Assembly: GCA_021521415.1 (NCBI GenBank)
Contig: JAIQDT010003013.1
Location: forward strand, 62,001-126,000
Direction of reading: 5' to 3'
Source of the DNA: Bidens hawaiensis
Taxonomy: Eukaryota > Streptophyta > Magnoliopsida > Asterales > Asteraceae
Length of the DNA: 64,000 nt
Positions 45,127-56,300 of this stretch are shown one piece after another (position 1 is the stretch's first letter; each line of letters opens with the position of its first letter). Made by a program: the position numbers and the translations under genes. The notes beneath the pieces were generated by a model. That model saw nothing but the letters and a program-made list of their open reading frames with translations, ran no database searches and had not been told where the DNA came from.

Positions 45127-45390
45127 TGTTAAGAAGAGGGAATTACAAAGGAAAAATTGTATTGAGGATAATTGTATTACAGTGATTTTATTCAAGAGAA
45201 TAATAACCTTTTCTTATACTATTATACAATGATGTCAAATAAAGAAAACGAGCTGTCAGTGGTTGTAATCTTTAGTGGAATGGAAACCATATATTTGACC
45301 CTACAAACATGGGATATGGTGTAAATGAAAGCCAATATTTCTGATCCTTAGAATCATTTTTTAATATAAAATATCTTTTTTGTTTCAACA
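45127..45390 (-). repeat. 3' LTR of copia element 1
   Basis: 264 bp; on the minus strand starts TGTTGAAACA after the tract GAGGGGGTG and ends CTTAACA. Confidence 0.9.
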
Positions 45391-45424
45391 CACCCCCTCA
45401 AGTTGAATAGTGGATTTCCAAAAT

Positions 45425-46031
45425 TCAACTTGTCATGACACTTGTGCAAGGTCCTTCGTTAACGGATTTTGTTAAAATGTCAGCAAGTTGGTCTTCTGAC
45501 CGGACAAATGGTAGTGCGATGATTTTTGCTTCCAACTTTTCTTTGGTAATGTTTCGATCTACCTCTATGTGCTTCGTTCGATCGTGTTGTACGGAGTTTT
45601 CTGAAATTTGGATGGCTGCTTTATTATCGCTAATAATCTCACTAGTTTCTTGTGGCGGATACCCTATATCAGTTAAGAGCCTTCGCACCCATAGTACTTC
45701 GGTTAACCCTCTTGCTATTCACCTGAATTCAGCTTCAACACTAGAAAGAGCCACTACCTTTTGCTTTTTACTTCTCCAAGTAACCAGATTTCCATCAACC
45801 AAGGTAAAGTATCCTGATGTTGACCTTCGATCGCCCTTATCTCCTACCCAATCTGCATCGGTGTACAATTGAGTTTCTAGGTGCCCATTAGGTCTAAACA
45901 AGACTCCATGACCAACCGTCCCTTTGAGATATCTTAAAATTCTTAAGACTGCATCCTTATGTACAGTCTGGGGCTGATGCATAAAACGACTTACCACTCC
46001 CACAGCACATGCTATATCAGGTCGAGTGTGT

Positions 46032-46079
<48 letters not shown>

Positions 46080-49000
46080 TTTTCCTACCATTCATTGATA
46101 TCTTTCTTTGTTAGCCAACTCTGCATTTTCTTCCATATGAAGCTTTTGATTTACAATCATAGGAGTATCCGCTGGTTTGCAATCGATCATACCAACTTCT
46201 GCTAGTAAGTCGAGAACATACTTCTTTTGACACATGAAGATTCCCTGTTTCGATCTTAGAACTTCAATTTCAAGAAAGTATTTAAGTCTTCCTAGGTATT
46301 TCATTTCAAACTCTGTAAACAAGTTCTTCTTTAGTCTCGCCATTTCTTCAAGGTCATTACCTGTAATAATCATGTCATCGACATAGATAATTAGACAGGT
46401 TATGAGGTTGTTTCTTTGTTTGAGAAACAATGTGTGATCACAGTTACTTTGTTTGAACCCATAGTTCTTCATGGCTAAGGTGAACCTTCTAAACCATGCT
46501 CTAGGAGACTGTTTTTAAGCCGTAAAGGGATTTTTTAGATGACATACTTCTCTTTTTCCAAAATTATTTGTGAATCCATGTGGAGCTTCCATATACACTT
46601 CTTCTTTTAGCTCTCCGTGTAAGAAAGCATTTTTTACTTCAAATTGGTTAAGTGGTCATTTTTTATTTGCTGTTATTGAAAAAAGAACTCTGATTGTGTT
46701 AATCTTTGCGACTGGAGAAAATGTTTCAGAGTAATCAATCCCATACGTTTGAGTGTAGCCTTTAGCCACCAACCTGACTTTGTATCTTTCAATTGTACCA
46801 TCGGGTTTGTACTTAATTGTATAGACCCAACGACACCCAACTGTTTTCTTCCCCGATGGCAAGACACATTTTTCCCACATGTTGTTTTTTTTTAACAAAG
46901 CTCACATTTCATTTTCCATTGAATCTTTCCAGTGCTTTGATTTCAAGGCTTGTTTTGTATTTGTAAGGATTTCTTTAGCACACAAATACGAGGAGAAAGC
47001 CTTGGCCTCCGAGGAAAGATTTCCATCGGCTATATTAGCAATAGGATATCTACTTCCTCGAGACTCCTTTTCTAGAGAATATCTCTTAGGTGGGACTCCC
47101 CGATTTGTTCTAGGTGGCAACTCATATCTTCCCGTTGTGTCTTCTTGTGTGGTTGAATTTTCCTGTTTTTGAATAATGTCATCTTTTTATAGCTGTTTCG
47201 TTGGTAATATTTTCAGAGATTTCAACAAGATCAGGTAGAGTATTAGGATCAGATGGAGTATCACTTACCTCTATCAGGTCGGGAGCAGTATCTTGGGTGG
47301 CACTCGGGTCTTCTGTATGTATGGAGGGATGAGACTCATTTTGGGTACTGTGTCTTCTCCCTTCTTCATATGTAACATATCTTACCCAACTCAATGTGTC
47401 AAGGCATTCTCTCTTTATCTGACCATTGTGTTGGGAGGCATAATAATACTCAGTTTCAAGAAAATCATAGTTCATAGTGGTGAACATGTGTCGAGTTTTT
47501 GGATTGTAGCATCGATATCCCTTTTGGTTCATTCCATACCCAACAAAGACACATTTTTTCAGCACATGGATCGAGTTTAGTTCTGCTCAACTTAGGTATT
47601 GGGACAAAGACAGTGCATCCAAATATTCGGGGTTCAAGTGTTAAAATGGAAGGAGGCTTTGTGGTTTCTGAAAGAACTTGTAACAGAGTTTTTGTTTTTA
47701 GGATTTGAGTAGGAAAACGTTTAATAAGATAAATGGCAGTAGCAAGGGCTTCTAGCCAAAAAAAACTTTGGAACATGCGATTCTATTAGAAGGGCTCGGG
47801 TTATTTCTACAGTATGCGGTTCTTTCGTTCCGCGACACCATTTTGTTCTGGAGTATGTGTGCATGTGGTTTGATGAATTATGCCTTTGGGTTTGGAAGGA
47901 AATAAAATATGCAAATAACCCATAGACGGATGCCCCAATCTTCTATGCCATAGCCAGGATTCACGTTCTATTGATCCATTAGAAAGCATTGCGGTACCAC
48001 TTTGAGTCACATAATCCATGTAATACAACCCTTGTCTTTCATTGCTAAGCCCAATGATCACTCTCGTCCTGATATCCTGTAAAATACAAAAGGTGGGTTG
48101 CATGAGGATCCGAACAATTTAACTCTTTTGTTACATGACTTGTTGATAGGAGTTTATGTGACTAGGAGGGAGCATATAGACAGTTGGAAAGTTTGAGCGT
48201 TGGAGAAAATTCAATTGTTCCCCCATTTTCCACATTCATTAATTCTCCATATTCCACTTGTAAATATGATTGTGTAGCCTTGATTGGCGTGGCAAAATCT
48301 GATAAGTCGTAACTCATAGTATCGGTGGCTCCACAATCAAATATCCATGATTGTTTTTGTCTACTTCTATTATAATTTTGAGCCATAAAAGCCAAGCCAC
48401 TAAACATTGGGTATTTTTTGGAATTCATAAAACCTTTTTTTTAAAGTCATTAAAATTGGTGGCTTTTAGTATTTTAGAATCTTCAAGGGGTAAATTGCAA
48501 TTAGATTGGAGATAACAGTGGGTTTTTGAGATACCTCTCTCAAACCCAATACTTTTTGTCATGGAGAATTCCCCCTGTTCTTCATCATGTGCCATGGCCA
48601 CTCCCCCAAATCCACTGTTCCGATCATTATTAAAGGTGTTGACGGCTTCACTATTGCTCACCGCTGAGGAGGCTTTCCCCATCCCCGGTCCAGTATTTTT
48701 TATTCCTTTTTTGTGACCATCGGACCACCACTCGGGATACCCTACAAGCCTGAAACATTGCTCTTTGGTCATACCACAGTGAGTACACTTATGATGAGAC
48801 TTTTCTTCTTTGTTTGATGGTCCGAACTTTTTTTCTGTCAGATCGACGCTGACTCTTTGTCGCGAGCCCTACTCCTGCTTCGGGGAGTCTCAAACCGGCT
48901 GCTATGTCACTGTATCAACAAGCGTTGATCCATCCCATAATATTTGATGAGCCGATTCTTTACGGGCAGTCGCGTAGGCTGGTTCTGCGGTAGGGAGGGG

Positions 49001-49539
49001 CTCTAACCGAAGTATTTCCTTTTTAATGGGATTCGGATGTCTTCTGGACACTTCATGGGATTCGGTCAATCTCACCCATATCCCTTGTAGTGTGATCCAA
49101 GGGAATTTTCATTCTGTTTGATGTCATTAGCTTTAACATGAAGGTTGAACGTCTGCAACTTGTCTCTACCGCTGCTATAAGTTACCACTAGAGCATCCCA
49201 CAACGACTTTGCAGTGGGAAACTCGGTTAGGTTGCCCGCAAGCACCGGTTCAATATTTTGTATTAGCCATGAAAAAACGACTGAGTCGTCTTGTTCCCAC
49301 TGTTAGTAGGTATCATGATTTTGATCTGGTGGATTTGAAGTTAAATGTTTCAGCAAGTTTTTTGACCTTCCGCCTATGGCGACCCGTATCATCCTAGTCC
49401 ATAGTTCATAGTTTTGACTATTAAGTTTCAGATTGATCTGTAAACTATCGGATAGTTTTGGGTTTTTTGGCTGGGAATTTTTTAGCAGGTTGGCAAGTTG
49501 TAAGGTGAGGTCATTACCCGAGTTACCTTCGTTGGCCAT
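45425..49539 (-). pseudogene. Gag-pol of copia element 1
   Basis: Gag starts at 49539 (MANEGNSGNDLTLQLANLL) with capsid text YELWTRMIRVAIGGRS and a knuckle region CTHCGMTKEQCFRLVGYPEWW (about 48790-48735). Protease WIFDCGATDTMS (about 48340) has DCGA for the usual DSGA. The pre-integrase LWHRRLGHPS is joined directly to IIHQTTCTHTPEQNGVAERKN at about 47885. This deletes the zinc-finger cysteines and two catalytic aspartates of integrase. RT keeps [14 protein letters not shown] and the catalytic YVDDMIITG (about 46375). RNase H ends TDADWVGDKGDRRSTSGY ... ADILTKS (45430). Several stops and frame changes separate these parts. Confidence 0.92.
46034..46077. repeat. (AT)n microsatellite within copia RT
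   Basis: Lies where VGKLIYLSHTRPD is expected. The codons ATA TAT seem to have expanded into a run of Ile-Tyr codons, with ISHTRPDIAC in frame after it. Confidence 0.95.
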
Positions 49540-49593
49540 GGTGACTCGGTTATGATTGGTTCCAAGGTGGGTAGATGATGTGCAGATTAAAAA

Positions 49594-49609
49594 CCATGCT
49601 TTGATACCA
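49594..49609 (-). other. Primer-binding site of copia element 1
   Basis: On the minus strand TGGTATCAAAGCATGG follows the LTR end directly; one mismatch from the usual initiator tRNA-Met complement. Confidence 0.85.
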
Positions 49610-50113
49610 TGTTAAAATGAGGAAATTACAAAGGAAAAATTGTATTGAGGATAATTATATTACAGTGATTTTATTCAAGAGAATAATAACCTTTACTTAT
49701 ACTATTTTACAATGATGCCAAATAAAAAAAACGAGCTTTCAGTGGTGGTAATACCTAGTGAAATGGAAATCATATATTTGACCCTACAAACATAGGATAT
49801 GGTGTTAAGGGCATCTCCAATGTTATAGAAAGCTTGAAACACAACCCATTTATCTCTCTCCTACTCACCCACTAACCCCACTCAAACCCTCCTTCTCTCC
49901 CCCATCTCCTCTCTTTTTCTTCAAAGACCCTAATTCTGATGCACTTCTTTCAACCTCTCCTCCACTTAGCACATATCTCCTCCACCTAGATTTTCTCTTT
50001 CCTCCAAATAAGACATAATATGCTTTAAAAACCTCTTATCGGAGATGCTGCCAATATTGTTGATCCTTTAAATCATTTTTTAACATAAAATATCTTCTTT
50101 GTTTCTATTGACA
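49610..50113 (-). repeat. 5' LTR of copia element 1
   Basis: Matches 45127-45390 at both ends (TGTTAA..., ...TATCTTCTTTGTTTC) but has about 240 bp of extra sequence at 49808-50050. Confidence 0.9.
49808..50050. mobile_element. MITE inserted in the copia 5' LTR
   Basis: Ends GGGCATCTCCAAT (left) and ATCGGAGATGCTG (right) are inverted around a GCATCTCC core. The other LTR lacks this segment. CT-rich interior, no frame. Superfamily not clear because no target duplication could be fixed. Confidence 0.6.
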
Positions 50114-50264
50114 ACATAAATTAATAAGGGTATAGATTAAAATACATGTATAGCTAAGAACCATGTGGCTATGGCATATTAACATTATTATTTTTTTTAT
50201 TAGTATATAAGTAGAGATAGATATTAAAATATTTTAATATTGGGTGAAAAGTGTATAATTAAGG

Positions 50265-50442
50265 GGTGTTTGGGATTCTTTATTTTAACTCCTTATACCT
50301 TATTTAAGGCGTAAGGTATAAGTTAAAAAGTTGTAACTTATACCTTATACACTCACATAACCCAACTTTTTCAAACACCTTATAACTTATAACCCATAAG
50401 TTATAAGCTATAAGAAACAAAAATAAGGAATCCCAAACAGCC
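50265..50442. mobile_element. MITE with GGGG-GTTTGGGATTC inverted ends
   Basis: The left end GGGGTGTTTGGGATTC and right end GAATCCCAAACAGCCCC are inverted with one or two differences. The interior is largely self-complementary (TTATACCTTATTTAAGGCGT and TTATAACTTATAACCCATAA). TTAA flanks both ends, a possible 4-bp target duplication. It lies about 0.7 kb upstream of the P450 gene. Confidence 0.7.
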
Positions 50443-50638
50443 CCTTAATCATACATGTTTTGTCTTACCTAACGTTCATCATATAATAGACATTCAATGA
50501 CGTACTTGATGAGTAACACCTTGATTGATATTTGGATGGAACGTTTTGTTTTTATATATACTTAATCAACCAAAATTTTAACAATTTTCCACAATAAATG
50601 CAATAGGTTTTTTTTTATAAACGGACAACAAACATAGA

Positions 50639-50875
50639 ATGTCTAGTTATTTCGTATGGAGTGATCAAATGACAAAAGGCCACCGTCAGCTAGTCCAACA
50701 CAGATGTACAAAACCCTTAAACGCCTCCAAGTTATCTACAGTTCGGAAGAAAACTCACCCGCTCGACGACTCATTGATGATAAAACTCATACGCTCTCTG
50801 AAACGAGCTGGAGATTACAAAGATCTCACTTCTTCCATTAAGTCACTCATGTCCCACCTAAAGTATTGTAAATAA
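50639..50875 (+). CDS. Small hypothetical ORF (78 codons)
   Basis: An open frame between a MITE and the P450 gene. The product is basic (many K and R) with a helix-like second half (DDSLMIKLIRSLKRAGDYKD). I do not recognise it. No promoter or intron evidence. It may be a gene fragment or chance. Confidence 0.2.
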   Translation: MSSYFVWSDQMTKGHRQLVQHRCTKPLNASKLSTVRKKTHPLDDSLMIKLIRSLKRAGDYKDLTSSIKSLMSHLKYCK

Positions 50876-51054
50876 AGATTGCCTTTTAGATCTTTATTGA
50901 AAACCTCATACTTCCTACCAGTAGACCACTTCAGAATCCAACAACAATAAATGCCTTAGTCTTATTCCTAATTTCATAGCAAAACTTCCAACTTTTAAGC
51001 CTTCGAATAATCGAATTAACAAATTCCCATCTTTTGACCCCCACCAGTGACCAA

Positions 51055-51061
51055 TATAAAC
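51055..51061 (+). promoter_or_regulatory. Possible TATA box of the P450 gene
   Basis: TATAAAC about 56 bp before the ATG at 51117 would give a 5' UTR of roughly 25-30 bp. Weak evidence on its own. Confidence 0.4.
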
Positions 51062-51116
51062 TAACACCATGCATGACCGCATACACTTTAATTAATTACT
51101 CTTGTGAACTAAATAA

Positions 51117-53281
51117 ATGGACTACACAATCATCTTCATCTTTCTCTCAGTTGTTATATCTTCTTATACCATTATTACCAAATTCGGCCACCGAAAGTTA
51201 GCGGTCGCCGCTAGACCCCCGCCCCCACCCGGCCCATACCCGTTCCCACTAATCGGAAACATCTTTGAACTCCGAGACAAACCACACCACTCGCTAGCGG
51301 CCCTAAGCAAAACCTATGGGCCGCTTATGTCCCTTAAGCTCGGTAGCACCACCATGACCGTTGTTTCGTCTCATAAAACCGCTCAAGAATTATTTTCAAA
51401 GCATGATATGTCTTTCTCGAGTAGATCAGTCCCACAGGCAGCCGCCACGCACAACCGTGATAAAATCTCCATGAGCTGGTTGCCAGTTGGTGATCAATGG
51501 CGACGACTAAGAAGAATATCCAAAGAACACTTGTTTTCCGTACGCCAACTCGATACTAGTCAACACCTCCGAAAGAACAAGGTTCACGAGCTTCTTGATT
51601 ACGTGCATGGGTGTTCCAAAATCGGCAAACCGGTCAACGTAGGTCAAACAGCAGCCACTACAACTCTTAACATTCTTTCAAACTTCATCTTCTCCATTGA
51701 TCTAGCTCAGTATGATGCAGTTTCTTCACAAGATTTTAAGGATCTTGTTTGGAGTTTGATGGAGGTTGGTGGGACACCTAATCTAGCCGATTTCTTTCCG
51801 GTTCTTCGTCCGTTTGATCCACAAGGATTGCGGAAACGGTCAGGACTTTATGTGACGAAGCTAATGGCGATATTCGAGCAGCATATAAGTGCGCGAATTG
51901 AAGCAAGAAGTGGTGGATGCTTATCATCAAGCAAGGATCTTACGGATTTGTTATTGGATATTAACCAAAATGAAGAATCATCACTTAGCATGGATGACAT
52001 ACGGCATTTGCTATTTGTAAGTAATCTTGTTTCATGTTAAATGTTTGAAAAAAGTGATATGTTTTGGAAACATTTTGGAATACCAGGGTCTTTTTTGTTT
52101 GTTGGGTAATCTTTAAAAACAAAAAAACATCTTTTTGTTTCCTGGATAATTTTAATCTTTAATAAACCAAAGGGACGAAAACCGCAATTTACTTAAATAA
52201 GTATTATAATAAAGAAAGAGTGAAAAGACATGTCTACCCCTGACTTAACGAGAAAATTTAACGGGATTAGTGATTTGGATGCAATTGGCAAGAACTGGGA
52301 AACGTGGAGGGTCCATATGCAAAAAATAAACTTTTTGGACTAAATTCGCATTATTTACCAAACCATAAGAACTAAAATGACACTTTACTCAAAAATCTTT
52401 CTATTTATTTTATTTTATTTTTTTTCTGTTTATTAGGTAAATCTTGAACAAAAAAGACATTTTTAGTAATTCATGGGTAATCTTAGAAAGGAAGAAAAAA
52501 ATAGGACTTTTTTAGTTATTTTTGTTTCTTGGGTAGTCTTTAGAAAATAAAGACACTAGCTAGTTAATCGTACCACTTTTTCCTAAAAAATGATTCGTCT
52601 GATATTGACTAGTTGTATTTCATATAAGAATATTGCAAACTGATTAAAAATTCCCACGTGATATTTGGACAGGATTTGTTTCTTGCCGGAACAGACACTA
52701 CATCGAGCACATTGGAATGGCCAATGGCTGAGCTAATTCACAACCCCGAAAAAATGTCAAAAGCGCGATCTGAGCTCAAGGAAATAATAGGAAACGAAAA
52801 CGTAAGTGTTGACGAATCAGACATCTCAAGGCTCCCTTACTTACAAGCGGTTATTAAAGAAACCTTTCGTTTGCATCCTGCGGTTCCTTTTCTGGTCCCT
52901 CACAAAGCCATAACCGACATGGAGATCCAAGGCTACATGGTCCCAAAAGATTCACATGTCTTGTTTAACTTGTGGGTCATGGGGCAAGATCCCGACGTAT
53001 GGTCGAACCCTCAACGATTCGAGCCAGAGAGGTTTCTTGAAAATGGAATCGACTATAAAGGTCAAGATTTTGAGTTGATTCCATTTGGTGCTGGAAGAAG
53101 GGTGAGTCCAGGATTACCACTTGCTCATAGATTGTTGCATGTGATTTTGGGATCTTTGATTTACAAGTTTGAATGGAAGATTGAAGGGGGACTAAGTCCA
53201 CAAGATATGGACATGGCTGATAAGTTCGGTTTTACTTTACAAAAGAATTTTCCTCTAATGGCAATCCCAGTCAAAGTTTGA
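51117..53281 (+). CDS. Cytochrome P450, CYP76-like, with Cys-to-Ser haem-ligand change
   Basis: Two exons, 51117-52016 and 52673-53281, joined in phase 0 (GT at 52017, AG at 52672), give 502 residues, usual for CYP76. In order: membrane anchor (residues 3-20), proline-rich hinge PPPPPGPYPFPLIGN (34-48), C-helix GDQWRRLRR, I-helix AGTDTTSS (305-312), ExxR as ETFR (363-366), FEPERF (416-421). The haem loop reads FGAGRRVSPG: the invariant Cys is Ser445 (AGT where TGT is expected). CYP76 enzymes are ER-bound monooxygenases, many acting on monoterpenols; the subfamily is inferred. Apart from the ligand nothing is broken, so this is a recent pseudogene, an altered haem protein or a sequencing error. 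Confidence 0.85.
52017..52672 (+). other. P450 intron with repeat remnant
   Basis: GTAAGT donor and TTGGACAG acceptor. It includes CCCCTGACTTAACGAGAAAA and AAAATGACACTTTACTC, which match parts of the inverted-repeat element at 60205-61668. So part of the intron derives from that family. Confidence 0.75.
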
Positions 53282-53339
53282 TATTTCAGTTTAGTTTAGA
53301 AAATAATTTGGTTGTATCATTTTGAAGTTGGGTGAGTAC

Positions 53340-56300
53340 TTTATACTTATTTTTAAATACTATTAAAGCAATACAATGTGGATACATAGTCTTTTTTTAG
53401 GCTGTTCACATGTGCAATCGAGTCATCATATTTTCATTCTCATGTGCTCTAATATTCTGTCATGTGTCATGTTGACCAAACACCAAAAAACTTATTAACC
53501 TTAATATTTTCCGTCAAAATCATTTTGATCTCTCTATCTCTCTCTCTCTATTTCTCGACTTACTAACTCCACCATCCACCATCTTTTATATTCCGGTAAT
53601 GTAGATCGGGATTAATCGTTTTCCGGTAAGGTTATATATTATACTCTAATGACCAACAATGTTATTTGATTTTCCGGCAAGGTAATATCTTTTTCCGGCA
53701 AGGTTTTCCGAAATGGTTTTATATTTATTTTAATTGTTATATGATTTTGTAATAATCTCTTTAGGTTGTATATCAAAATCTAAGATTGAATTGATATTTT
53801 GAAGTTATTACGGTTTTCCGGTAAGATTTTCCTGTAAGTTTTTTGTTTTCCGTTTTTGTTTGTATTTAATCTCTATCTCTGTCTCCCTATCTCTCTCGGC
53901 TTACTAACTCCACCATCCACCATATTCTATATTCTGGTAATGTAGATCGAGATTAATCGTTTCCTGGTAAGGTTATATATTATACTCTAATGGCCAACAA
54001 TGTTATATGATTTTCCGGCAAGGTTATATCTTTTTCCGGCAACGTCATATATTCTTCCGGTTATTGTAGATCTAACCTTTTTATCTTTGTTTTCATTGTT
54101 AACTATTTTTTTTAAAATCAGTTTATGTTCTAAATCATAAACGGCGATGAAGCTAATATTTCTACGTTTTTACGTTTTTCCGGTAAGTTTTTTCGTTCAT
54201 GTGTTATACCTATAACAATGGTTGTTTTATATTTATTTGAAGTTTTATATTTTTCCTGTTTTTTTCTTTCACATGTTGTTCTTCTAGGTTCTAAATAAAA
54301 AGTTTCATATATCGACATTATCATTATTCTTTTTCCGGTAAGACCAATAATAAATTGTAAATCAGTAGTTTAACATTCCATAACATGTATCATTACCACG
54401 ACTAATTTTTTTTTATTTCTAAAACAATTACAATTTCGAATTTTAAATTCCAAATTTAAGTTAAAGTGAAATTTGTAAATGGTTGGTCAATATTCTATAA
54501 CGTCTAAACTTACCATCATTACAATTTATTATTTTCTAAAACTATTTGATTTAAAAAGTTTAAATTTCCAAATTTAAATTAAAGTTGATTTTTTTATTTA
54601 ATTGTTGGTCAAACGTTTAAGTTGGTCAAATATTTTTAAATTGTCTGGTCAAACATTAAAGTTGATTTTAACTTTAAGTTGAACTTTTTAAATGGCTGAT
54701 TAAACAAACATTCATAATGTCTAAAATTACCATCACTAAAATTTATTATTTCTAAAACGATGTAATTTAAAATTTATAAATTTTCAAATTTAAATTAAAG
54801 TTGAATTTTATGAATTACTGGGTAAATATTTCATTACATGTAACATTACCACGATTAAAATTTATTATTTGTAAAACGAATATTAATATTTATTTTTCTC
54901 ATTTTTGGTTATGTTCCCAACTTGATATAGCTAATTTCATGGATTGAAGATTTGTTGATAAGATATCTTATTTTTTATTTAATATTGATGTATATTTTTG
55001 TTATTATTCATGTATTTATGTATTTTTCACAATTCATGTAATTTATTTGATTTTTATATAATCAATCATATATAGTTGTTGGTTTTGTCAATTTAATATA
55101 TTTTAATCAGAACCGATATATTAAAGAAAAACTTTATTTTTGTATCTTATATTTATCTATTTATTAATGATAACCTCTATAATTTATAATAATTATTATA
55201 ATTTTAGTAATTTTGTTATTATTAATTCATTACCTTTTCTAATTAGTTGTTATATCTTATTTTGATAGAAATAATAAATTTACACCTTACCATTTTTATA
55301 TTTCAATATATTTGACTTAAAATATTATTATATTATTATATTGTAAGATACATTATATTTTTTATATATAACCAATTACGTTATATATGGAAAACAGAAT
55401 AAATAAGTTATAAAGTTTTCATGATTTTAATTACAACATATTTAAACTTCTTTTAAATTCGGAAATTGACCAATCTTTCAACAAATTTGTAATGATTTTA
55501 ATACTCTCCATAATTTTAAACTCATTTCAAAATTTTTCCATAATTTTTTTAGGTTTTCAAAGTAACTGATTTGATCTTCATATTTGTAGTACTTTCTAAA
55601 TTAATTAGTCATATTAGTAAAATTAGAACATATTTGATTTTAATTTTTGTGATTTGACATTGACTAGAATAAGTTATCATTTTAATATTCAAAAAACTGA
55701 TTGTCAAACTAAAAATACTTGCCATAATTGTAATGTAATCTTACTTTAATTTACGTGAATATTAACTATTAATTAATACTAAAATAATAACCGTGTTACT
55801 TTAGAACACAATATTCAAATTGACATAATTTCTAATAATCATTACTTAATATATCATAAATTAAATAACCATTTTATCATCATTTATAAATATTATTCGT
55901 CACATATGATTTAGTGAATATTATTAAACATGACAACTTTCCATAATTTATTAATATTATTATTCCCATAAATCAAGATATTTCAAATTATTTCTATCTT
56001 TACATAGAAGATCAAATTCAAACTTAAAATTACAAAATTTAAAATCCTTTTTAATTAACATATTTAAACTCCTTTTAAATTCAGAAATTGACCATTTTTT
56101 CAACAAATTTTTAATGGTTTTAATACTCTCCATAACTTTTTGAAGTTTTCAAATTAACCAAGATAATTTTCATTTTTTAATTATTTCTAAATTAATTAGT
56201 CATATTAGTATAACTAAAACCGATTTGATTTTAATTTTTGTGATTTGACATTAACTAGGATAAGTTATCATTTTAATATTCAAAAAACTGATTGTCAAAC

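Larger units (their letters stand above)
45127..50113 (-). mobile_element. Ty1-copia retrotransposon 1
   Basis: Short LTRs (45127-45390 and 49610-50113) flank a gag-pol in copia order on the minus strand. The PBS TGGTATCAAAGCATGG lies just inside the right LTR and the tract TTGAGGGGGTG just inside the left LTR. The right LTR is longer because of a MITE insertion. No matching 5-bp target duplication is visible (GATAA left, ACATA right). The coding region has stops, a deletion in integrase and a TA repeat in RT. Confidence 0.92.

Noticed and set aside
52977..53201. Minus-strand ORF within P450 exon 2
   Set aside because: Shadow of the conserved P450 coding frame.
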